A stretch of DNA of 5,048 nt from NCBI GenBank assembly GCA_903930485.1, contig CAIYYO010000053.1:1-5048 (forward strand), read 5' to 3'. The position numbers and the translations under genes were made by a program. Below the pieces are notes generated by a model. That model was not told where the DNA came from. It ran no database searches and worked only from the letters and a program-made list of their open reading frames with translations. Positions 1-5,048 of the stretch are shown here, in pieces (position 1 is the stretch's first letter; each line of letters begins with the position of its first letter). The DNA comes from Methanobacteriota archaeon (lineage in GTDB: Archaea; Altiarchaeota; Altiarchaeia; IMC4; QMZM01).

Positions 1-22
1 CTACACGACGCTCTTCCGATCT
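1..22 (+). other. Illumina sequencing adapter remnant (not genomic)
   Basis: These 22 bases match, from memory and without mismatch, the 3' end of the Illumina TruSeq/paired-end read-1 adapter, ending in GCTCTTCCGATCT. The match stops exactly where homology to the downstream paralog begins: codons from base 24 on align with the second gene at the constant 3153-nt offset. The adapter happens to read through in frame (as TRRSSDL), so a gene caller would add a false N-terminal stub to the first protein. It should be trimmed. Confidence 0.96.
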
Positions 23-23
23 G

Positions 24-1916
24 TTACGCACACTGCTATCTGTTCAGTTCCTTGCGCCATTCGGGGGGGCCATTTTCGTATCCTTCGGCCTCGAAGCGGT
101 CAGGAAAAAATTCATGAAGGGCGTCGCCTTAAACGATGGCGCAGGGCTGGAGGGTCGGATAGAGCGGCAGCTGGATTCTTTGGTTTATCCGGTTTTCGCA
201 GTCCTCGTATTTGCCTTGGTATTTTACGTTTTCTTTGTTTCGTCGCCCGGCGAGGTCTCAGGCTTCGTGCAAGGGCTGTATAAGGGTGCGGTGCAAAAGG
301 AGATACTCGGGATGACGACGCAGGAGCAGAGGGCGCTGTGCACCGGCTTGAATGCTGAATGCCTGAATCCCCTTCGAAGCGTTTTCGGCCTGGAGATAAT
401 CTTCGGCCTGGCGATGATACCCTTCCTCTTGTATTTTGTGTTCGCAAAAAGAAGCTTCGGCGCATCGTTTATCCTAGCATGGAGTCTTCCGATCTTATAC
501 GGCGTAGCATACCGTTCTCAGTACCAGTTCGTCGCAAGCGCTCCCGTCGTGGCGCTGGGCGCATGCATCGGGCTGATACTCCCACTGGACCGGAAAGGGC
601 TCGCAGGGTGGAGGCTCGTTCCTTTGATCGTACTATTGTTCCTTCCGGTCTCTTATTATTTCACCTCCGGCGGGATACCTTTTTTCGGCCCCTTCGGCGG
701 CGCGTACCCGATGTATATGGGACCGGTCGGGGGCAGGGCGCAGTGGCAGCCGGCCCTCGAGTGGCTGGCAAAGCAGCCGAACAACATAATAGTTCTCACC
801 TGGTGGGATTACGGCCACTGGATCACCGCGATGTCCGACCGCATTAGCATACTTGACAACGTCAAGGCTGAGCGTTTCATGGTCCAGGACGTGGCGCGGT
901 TCCACGTTGTCACTGAGAACGAATCGGACGCACTGGCCATCGCCAAGAAATACGGCACATCCTACGTCGTCATAGATTACGCCATGATCGGCAAGAGCGG
1001 CGCTCCTCATTTTATCGCCACATCTGGTTTGGGTGAATACATTCCTGCGAGGAAGATCGGCGCGAACGTTTCATGCGTTGGCGGGCAGGGGTGCGATGCG
1101 ATACTGAAGGACGATGGCGTGTCCTTAGCATCGGTTCCGGTTAATACAGGGTCGATATTGATTGATTACGGTGCCGTCTACGACGTCAACGGGGTCCAGG
1201 TGGGGCTTGCCGGCGGCGGTTCTTACAGGTATTATGTCGAGGCTTCAGCCGACGGGGTTACCTGGCAGAGGGTCCTGGATAAGGCTGGCGGCGATTATAG
1301 CGGCATGCAGACTGACAGCTTCGGCGATGTGAAGGCCCGCTTCATGCGGCTCGTCGGCACTTTTTCTTCGGAAGGGGGAGTGCTTCGCGTCTCGCGTTTC
1401 AGGTTGTACAATCCCCGCATAGAGGGGTACGGCCTCGGATACCTTGAATGCTCTTTCAGCCCAGGGAACAGCGTGATAAAGCCGCAGCCGGTGCAGAATG
1501 TCCAGGGCGGTTTCGACACGGTCAGCCGGCTTTTCTTCGGGTGCAACCAGCGGGTCGGCCAGTACCAGATGGGCATCATGTTCGAGATAATGAACGGGAA
1601 CTATTCCATCGACGGAGTCTCCGTGTATTTGATAGACGACAGCGGCAAGCTTGTCCAGAGCGTGCCGTGGAAGACCTGGAGGGAAACGTACGGTGCTTCG
1701 CTTCTGGGCGTTCAGTCAATGCATGCCATATTAGGGAACGCCCTGAACTATCCTGACAGGTACGCGAACTTCCCGACTTTCACCAGCCTGATATACGTGC
1801 CCAAAGACAAGGACTACGACATGAACAAGGTGATGATGACTAAGCTGTATCTGGGCGATTACCTGGGCGAGTACCAGGCCGCAGGCCTTGCGAGCGCGAG
1901 CATAGAGAAGCCGAAA
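24..1916 (+). repeat. Tandem paralog segment, unit 1 (matches 3177-5048)
   Basis: The C-terminal part of the first aglB is a diverged direct repeat of 3177-5048. Landmarks such as LLSV, WWDYG, the six Cys codons and the LYN strand are all offset by exactly 3153 nt up to about 1547. After two small indels (three and four codons fewer in copy 2) the offset is 3132. Exact shared runs include 21 nt at 1381-1401/4534-4554 and 20 nt at 1884-1903/5016-5035. This is gene duplication rather than a simple repeat. Confidence 0.9.
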
Positions 1917-2009
1917 TATTTCTCCCTGGTCGACGGATTCAGGGGCGACGTGCAGGACTACTCATATTACGGATACGTGAAAATATATAAGGTTAACTAC
2001 CCCGAATAA
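24..2009 (+). CDS. aglB: Oligosaccharyltransferase STT3/AglB, copy 1 (5'-truncated)
   Basis: This is the C-terminal ~661 residues of a single-subunit oligosaccharyltransferase. The family moves a lipid-linked (dolichol phosphate or diphosphate) glycan onto Asn of N-X-S/T sequons on the outer face of the archaeal membrane. The frame is open from the contig edge. The ATG at 114 is internal, because residues upstream of it (LLSVQFLAPFGGA) align with the second gene; about 363 N-terminal residues are missing. In order: the last membrane helices, with an exoplasmic loop carrying TTQEQ (about 315-329), a candidate TIxE/SVSE-type motif, and a Cys pair (339, 360); the conserved YRSQYQF helix region (about 507-530); WWDYG at 801-815; the DYAMIGK helix at 975-995; a Cys pair (1074, 1092); a discoidin-like domain (about 1149-1418); a Cys pair (1449, 1542); and a C-terminal return to the core (MMTKLYLGD). 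It ends in TAA. The catalytic aspartates of the N-terminal loops lie in the missing part. Family assignment is firm; donor glycan and targets are unknown. Confidence 0.93.
   Translation, partial: LRTLLSVQFLAPFGGAIFVSFGLEAVRKKFMKGVALNDGAGLEGRIERQLDSLVYPVFAVLVFALVFYVFFVSSPGEVSGFVQGLYKGAVQKEILGMTTQEQRALCTGLNAECLNPLRSVFGLEIIFGLAMIPFLLYFVFAKRSFGASFILAWSLPILYGVAYRSQYQFVASAPVVALGACIGLILPLDRKGLAGWRLVPLIVLLFLPVSYYFTSGGIPFFGPFGGAYPMYMGPVGGRAQWQPALEWLAKQPNNIIVLTWWDYGHWITAMSDRISILDNVKAERFMVQDVARFHVVTENESDALAIAKKYGTSYVVIDYAMIGKSGAPHFIATSGLGEYIPARKIGANVSCVGGQGCDAILKDDGVSLASVPVNTGSILIDYGAVYDVNGVQVGLAGGGSYRYYVEASADGVTWQRVLDKAGGDYSGMQTDSFGDVKARFMRLVGTFSSEGGVLRVSRFRLYNPRIEGYGLGYLECSFSPGNSVIKPQPVQNVQGGFDTVSRLFFGCNQRVGQYQMGIMFEIMNGNYSIDGVSVYLIDDSGKLVQSVPWKTWRETYGASLLGVQSMHAILGNALNYPDRYANFPTFTSLIYVPKDKDYDMNKVMMTKLYLGDYLGEYQAAGLASASIEKPKYFSLVDGFRGDVQDYSYYGYVKIYKVNYPE
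1149..1418 (+). other. Discoidin-like (F5/8 type C) domain region in AglB copy 1
   Basis: About 90 residues with the usual pattern of an F5/8 type C/CBM32-like beta sandwich: an early ILIDYG strand (families typically have I-x-I-D-L-G), a YYVEASADGVTWQRV segment (typically Y-x-I-x-x-S-x-D-G-x-x-W), a KARFMRLVG strand (typically A-R-Y-V-R-L), and a final VSRFRLYN strand (typically I-S-E-F-x-V-Y). The family is usually 130-150 residues, so the first strands may lie upstream of 1149 or be divergent. It follows the DYAMIGK helix in the soluble half, where structurally studied AglB proteins carry a beta-rich insertion. A carbohydrate-binding role is inferred from the family only. Confidence 0.72.
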
Positions 2010-2020
2010 ATCCTTCTGAC

Positions 2021-2025
2021 TTTTT
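2021..2025 (+). terminator. Possible oligo-T terminator after AglB copy 1
   Basis: A run of five T begins 11 bases after the stop codon of the first aglB. Archaeal RNA polymerase can terminate at T-rich tracts without a hairpin, and I see no stem-loop here. The tract is short and a second gene follows on the same strand, so read-through is plausible. A T6 tract at 2074-2079 lies too close to the next ribosome binding site to serve this gene alone. Confidence 0.25.
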
Positions 2026-2037
2026 AGCCTGTTGGTT

Positions 2038-2051
2038 CAATATTAATAAAG
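2038..2051 (+). promoter_or_regulatory. Candidate archaeal TATA box for AglB copy 2
   Basis: The stretch CAATATTAATAAAG is the most AT-rich part of the intergenic gap and resembles an archaeal TATA box. Initiation typically occurs about 22-27 bases downstream of the box centre, which would put the transcript start near 2068-2072, just before the pyrimidine tract and the ribosome binding site at 2080. A purine-rich BRE upstream is not obvious. If it is real, the second gene can be transcribed independently of the first. Confidence 0.4.
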
Positions 2052-2079
2052 AATTTTCTAGCAGCATATCCCCTTTTTT

Positions 2080-2093
2080 GAGGTGCATAATTG
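2080..2093 (+). promoter_or_regulatory. Shine-Dalgarno GAGGTG and TTG start of AglB copy 2
   Basis: GAGGTG at 2080-2085 is complementary to the usual archaeal 16S rRNA 3' end and lies five bases before TTG at 2091. The in-frame codon directly before TTG is TAA (2088-2090), so no earlier start is possible. The first in-frame ATG is at 2181, has no comparable site, and would cut off the Lys-rich N-terminus. TTG is therefore the chosen start. Confidence 0.82.
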
Positions 2094-5048
2094 GCTAAAA
2101 AAGGCAACAAAGATAAAAAGAAAGCAGAGGAGCCGGAGGCGCCTTCGGAGCAGTCGATAAACCTGGACGTCTCAGGCTTGATGAAAAAATACGACCGGCC
2201 GTCGACGGTTTTGATCCCTCTGATAGCCGTTGCAGTCCTCGCCCTAGTTTTCGCCGTAACCGCTTTCAGCAGGCAGGGCGACGAGGCAAGGGATTCTGCC
2301 GTATTCTCGCTATTCTTCATATCCTTGGCGGTCTTCTACGCGCTCTGGATGATGCGCATCGTACGTCTGAGCACGGCGGCCATCGGCGCCGTTTTCATAA
2401 CTGCGATAGTCATACACATGATGCCTGCATACACTCCCTCGTGGGACCCGTACCGTGGCATCTATATTTCCGACCTCGACTCATACTACTGGTTCAGGCA
2501 CGCCAACACTGCGTTTAAGACTGGCTTCCTGCCTGAAATGGAGACCAAGGTATATCCCGTACTTCCGGTGTCTGTGGATTCTAAAGGGAATCTGAACTCC
2601 ACTTTCTCATTGTACAATCTCCCGATGCAGTGGTCAACCCTCATGGCGTCGACCACGACCGTCATGAGCCAGATAGGATACTCAATGCATGACATAGCCA
2701 TCCTCGAGCCCGGGATCATCGCGATATTCTCTATCCTGCTCTTCTATCTCCTGCTCAAGGAAGTGTTCTGGGATATGAAGCCGTACAATTACGCGATAGC
2801 CATCCTCGGCGCCTTCATGCTGATGATGAACCCGGCTTTCGCGTCCAGGGCGATCGCCACCAACTCCGAGGACGACACGTTCGGGATGTTCCTTAGCATA
2901 GCGTTCTTCCTCCTCTACACCTTGTCGTACCGGAAGAAGAGCCTGCCGCTGTCGTTCTTAGCTGGGTTCTCATTTTTTCTCCTTTCCATGGGATGGGCCG
3001 GGTTCTCGTACGAATTCATAGTATTGGCGGTTTTCGCGGTCATGTATGCGTTCGGCAGCTTCATGAAGAACAAGAGCGCGGTCGAGATCCTTCCATATTT
3101 CGCCATCCCCATGCTCATGTCGACGCTGGGGTCTTTCGCGGCGCATAAGCAGGGCGTGTTTGATCTGTCAGGCATACTCGGCACGCTTTTGTCTGTAGGG
3201 TTCCTCGGGCCTTTCGGAGGCGCGGTCCTTGTCTCTGTCGTCCTGGAGATGGCGAGGAAGGGCTTGATGAAAGGCAAGGTCGCGGTTTCTGGCGGCAGGC
3301 TTGAAGACAGGGTCGACCTATGGATGGATAAGCTGGTTTACCCTGTTGGAGTCGTTATGCTCCTGTTCTTCGCTTATTACGTTTTCTTTATTTCGTCTCC
3401 CGCCGAGCTGATCAGCTACGGGCTGACGCTGGCGACCGGAGCAAAGCAGTCCGAGATATTGGGCATGACCACTGCGGAACAAAGAGAGCTGTGCAGCGGT
3501 ATAAACTCCAGTTGCGTGATGGAGCTCGTCAAGCAGTTCGGAATAGAGGTCATTTTCGGGCTGCTTATGGTGATTCCGTTAGCCTATCTTGCGTTCTTCA
3601 GGAGAAGCTTCGGCGCAGCATTCATCCTTGCATGGAGTCTTCCCATAATGTACGGGATAATATACCGGTCCCAATACCAGTTCGCAGCAAGCGTTCCGGT
3701 AGTAGCGCTTGGCGCGACCATCGGGCTTATCGTCGCAGTCACCAAGAAAGACTTCGAGTCATGGCGTATCGTAGGCTACATACCCCTCCTCGGCCTGCCG
3801 ATCTATTACATGCTCCTGTTCGGAGGAGTCCCGGTCTTCGGGTCGTTCGGCGGCGCCTCTCCGATGTACATGGGCGCCACATACGACCGCATCCTATGGA
3901 ACGACACCCTCGGATGGCTTGGCCAGCAGCCTAACAACATAATCGTGCTTACATGGTGGGACTACGGCCACTGGATAAGCTCCATGTCGGACCGCATAAG
4001 CATACTCGACAACGTCAAGGCCGAGCGTTTCCAGGTCCAGGACGTCGCGAGATGGCACGTTGTCTCCGAAAACGATACCGAAGCCCTGGGCATCGCGCGC
4101 AAATATAACGCCACATACGTCGTTATCGATTACACCATGATCGGCAAGAGCGGGGCGCCCCACTTCATCGCGACGTCGGGACTCGGCGAATACATCCCCG
4201 CGATAAAGATCGGCGCCAAAGTCTCATGCATCGGCGGGGACAACTGCAAGGAGATCCTTAAAGAGAAAAGCAACATCTACGCAACCGTTCCTATTAATAC
4301 GGGCTCAATAGTCATCGATTACGGCACGACGTACGACATAAACGGGAGCTTCGTCCAGTTCGCCCCGGGCGCGTCCTACAAGTATACTATCCAGTCGTCC
4401 CTCGACGGCAATAACTGGCAGAAGCTCGTCGACAAGACCGGAGCCGAATACAGCGGACGGCAGGTCGACAGCTTCAATGACGTGAAAGCGCGTTACGTGA
4501 AGCTCACAGGAACATTCGCGTCAGACGGCGGGATGCTTCGCGTCTCGCGTTTCATGCTCTATAATCCAAGGTATGAAGGCTCATACGTCGGATACGGACA
4601 GTGCAGTTTCGACCCTGCAAACAGCGTCATAAAGCCCGTGCCTGTCCAGAACGCCCAGGGCGGCTTCGACATGGTGAGCAGCCTTGTCTTCGGATGCAAC
4701 ACCAACTATATGTCGGGCATATTGTTCGAGATAAAGAACGGCAAATATTCCGCCGACGGGGTCTATGCATTAGTCCAAGGCGGCCAGTCAAAGGTTCCGT
4801 GGAAGTCCTGGATGGATGCGACCGGGGCGTCGATACTCGGCATCCAGCCGCTGCACGACATACTGGGCAACGCCTTGGCCTATCCGGACAAATATGCGAA
4901 TTTCCCCACGTTCACGACGCTTGTTTATGTTTCCAAGGACAAGGACTATGACCTGAACAAGGTGATGATGACCAAGACTTACCTCGGCGACTACCTTGAT
5001 GAGTATCAGACAGCGGGCCTTGCGAGCGCGAGCATCCAGAAATCCCCA
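2091..5048 (+). CDS. aglB: Oligosaccharyltransferase STT3/AglB, copy 2 (3'-truncated)
   Basis: Nearly complete single-subunit oligosaccharyltransferase: 986 codons with no stop, open to the window edge and lacking about 30 residues relative to copy 1. It should transfer a dolichol-linked glycan to Asn in N-X-S/T sequons outside the cell. The N-terminus is Lys/Glu-rich and presumably cytoplasmic (residues 2-20). Two hydrophobic helices follow (about 40-58 and 70-88), then a third (about 94-112) that matches the canonical first STT3 helix, because the first acidic motif D128-L-D130 (in SDLDSYYWFRHA) comes after it. Next: second acidic motif E260-D-D262 (after SRAIATNS), further helices, exoplasmic TTAEQ (460-464, candidate TIxE/SVSE motif), Cys468/Cys475, the YRSQYQF region, WWDYG at 622-626, D680-YTMIGK-686, Cys713/Cys719, discoidin-like domain about 738-826, Cys838/Cys869, and the C-terminal core strands (MMTKTYLGD). 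All the usual catalytic elements appear present. It has its own ribosome binding site 81 bp after copy 1 and may have its own promoter. Family assignment is firm; how its specificity differs from copy 1 is unknown. Confidence 0.95.
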   Translation, partial: MAKKGNKDKKKAEEPEAPSEQSINLDVSGLMKKYDRPSTVLIPLIAVAVLALVFAVTAFSRQGDEARDSAVFSLFFISLAVFYALWMMRIVRLSTAAIGAVFITAIVIHMMPAYTPSWDPYRGIYISDLDSYYWFRHANTAFKTGFLPEMETKVYPVLPVSVDSKGNLNSTFSLYNLPMQWSTLMASTTTVMSQIGYSMHDIAILEPGIIAIFSILLFYLLLKEVFWDMKPYNYAIAILGAFMLMMNPAFASRAIATNSEDDTFGMFLSIAFFLLYTLSYRKKSLPLSFLAGFSFFLLSMGWAGFSYEFIVLAVFAVMYAFGSFMKNKSAVEILPYFAIPMLMSTLGSFAAHKQGVFDLSGILGTLLSVGFLGPFGGAVLVSVVLEMARKGLMKGKVAVSGGRLEDRVDLWMDKLVYPVGVVMLLFFAYYVFFISSPAELISYGLTLATGAKQSEILGMTTAEQRELCSGINSSCVMELVKQFGIEVIFGLLMVIPLAYLAFFRRSFGAAFILAWSLPIMYGIIYRSQYQFAASVPVVALGATIGLIVAVTKKDFESWRIVGYIPLLGLPIYYMLLFGGVPVFGSFGGASPMYMGATYDRILWNDTLGWLGQQPNNIIVLTWWDYGHWISSMSDRISILDNVKAERFQVQDVARWHVVSENDTEALGIARKYNATYVVIDYTMIGKSGAPHFIATSGLGEYIPAIKIGAKVSCIGGDNCKEILKEKSNIYATVPINTGSIVIDYGTTYDINGSFVQFAPGASYKYTIQSSLDGNNWQKLVDKTGAEYSGRQVDSFNDVKARYVKLTGTFASDGGMLRVSRFMLYNPRYEGSYVGYGQCSFDPANSVIKPVPVQNAQGGFDMVSSLVFGCNTNYMSGILFEIKNGKYSADGVYALVQGGQSKVPWKSWMDATGASILGIQPLHDILGNALAYPDKYANFPTFTTLVYVSKDKDYDLNKVMMTKTYLGDYLDEYQTAGLASASIQKSP
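3177..5048 (+). repeat. Tandem paralog segment, unit 2 (matches 24-1916)
   Basis: Second unit of the diverged duplication. Protein identity is highest from the WWDYG block to the first exoplasmic Cys pair (89 of 110 residues by hand count). It looks lower in the N-terminal loops and in the stretch after Cys869, where the indels lie. Synonymous positions differ widely, so the duplication is not very recent. Confidence 0.9.
4302..4571 (+). other. Discoidin-like (F5/8 type C) domain region in AglB copy 2
   Basis: Residues about 738-827 repeat the pattern seen in copy 1 and fit the family better: IVIDYG, then YTIQSSLDGNNWQKLV (close to the family's Y-T-I-x-x-S-x-D-G-x-x-W), then KARYVKLTG (family A-R-Y-V-K/R-L), and a closing VSRFMLYN strand. 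There is no net indel against copy 1 across this domain. It is flanked by the putative disulfides Cys713-Cys719 and Cys838-Cys869, so it sits as a distinct exoplasmic module. Glycan binding is a family-based inference. Confidence 0.75.

Noticed and set aside
114..116. ATG as the start codon of copy 1
   Set aside because: The frame is open upstream and those upstream codons align with the membrane helix of copy 2. The ATG is an internal Met in a cytoplasmic loop (KKFMKG matching KGLMKG).
485..495. A second adapter-like string (TCTTCCGATCT) inside copy 1
   Set aside because: It matches 11 bases of the adapter end, but the reading frame and paralog alignment continue unbroken on both sides (it encodes part of AWSLPILYG, matching AWSLPIMYG in copy 2). 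It is a coincidence, not a chimera junction.
359..847. Overlapping plus-strand open frames (also 1448-1756, 3491-3934, 4601-4951)
   Set aside because: They are Arg-rich, low-complexity out-of-frame readings of the aglB genes, with no independent ribosome binding site.
633..1010. Antisense open frame opposite the WWDYG block, with a similar one at 3894-4163
   Set aside because: Both are shadows of the conserved coding strand: their similarity follows from the paralogy of the sense genes, and neither has its own start signals or a recognisable domain.
2010..2090. A small RNA gene, tRNA or hairpin terminator in the gap
   Set aside because: I found no cloverleaf, stem-loop of useful length or conserved RNA motif in the 81 bases.
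2181..2183. ATG as the start codon of copy 2
   Set aside because: No ribosome binding site precedes it, while TTG at 2091 has GAGGTG at five-base spacing and is directly preceded by an in-frame stop.
2024..2320. Antisense open frame across the gap and the start of copy 2
   Set aside because: It overlaps the ribosome binding site and the Lys-rich N-terminus of copy 2, and its product is Ser/Ala-rich without a recognisable family.
1..5048. Mobile element, CRISPR array or entirely new gene system
   Set aside because: Apart from the adapter and an 81-bp gap, everything is explained by two aglB genes. There are no inverted repeats, transposase motifs or short regularly spaced repeats.

Overview
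The window is most likely archaeal and carries two tandem, same-strand copies of a single-subunit oligosaccharyltransferase (STT3/AglB family), the membrane enzyme that N-glycosylates exported proteins. Support for an archaeal source: the AglB-type architecture (polytopic membrane half, then an extracytoplasmic half with an intact WWDYG motif and a DYxMIGK helix), a Shine-Dalgarno sequence with a TTG start, an AT-rich TATA-like element and oligo-T tracts in the one intergenic gap, and many ATA and AGG codons. Base composition looks mid-range (roughly half GC or slightly more, judged by eye). The lineage cannot be fixed from this sequence; Thermoplasmatota and DPANN groups are possible.

Layout: bases 1-22 are not genomic. 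They match the 3' end of the standard Illumina read-1 adapter, so the contig begins with untrimmed adapter. Bases 24-2009 are the C-terminal ~660 codons of the first aglB; about 360 N-terminal codons are missing. Bases 2010-2090 are an 81-bp gap holding a T5 tract, a TATA-like element, a T6 tract and the ribosome binding site of the next gene. Bases 2091-5048 are the second aglB, starting at TTG and open to the window edge, lacking only about 30 codons by comparison with copy 1.

The two proteins align at a constant nucleotide offset of 3153 from base 24 to about 1547 with no net indel. Gene 2 then loses seven codons in two small indels. A 110-residue block around the active site is about 81% identical (89/110, counted by hand). 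Both copies have an intact WWDYG, the same six exoplasmic cysteines, and a discoidin-like (F5/8 type C) beta domain in the soluble half. Both therefore look functional and may serve different glycan donors or acceptor proteins. The most interesting features are the apparent built-in carbohydrate-binding-type domain, the three putative disulfides and two extra N-terminal membrane helices. I see no mobile element, CRISPR array, RNA gene or wholly new system.
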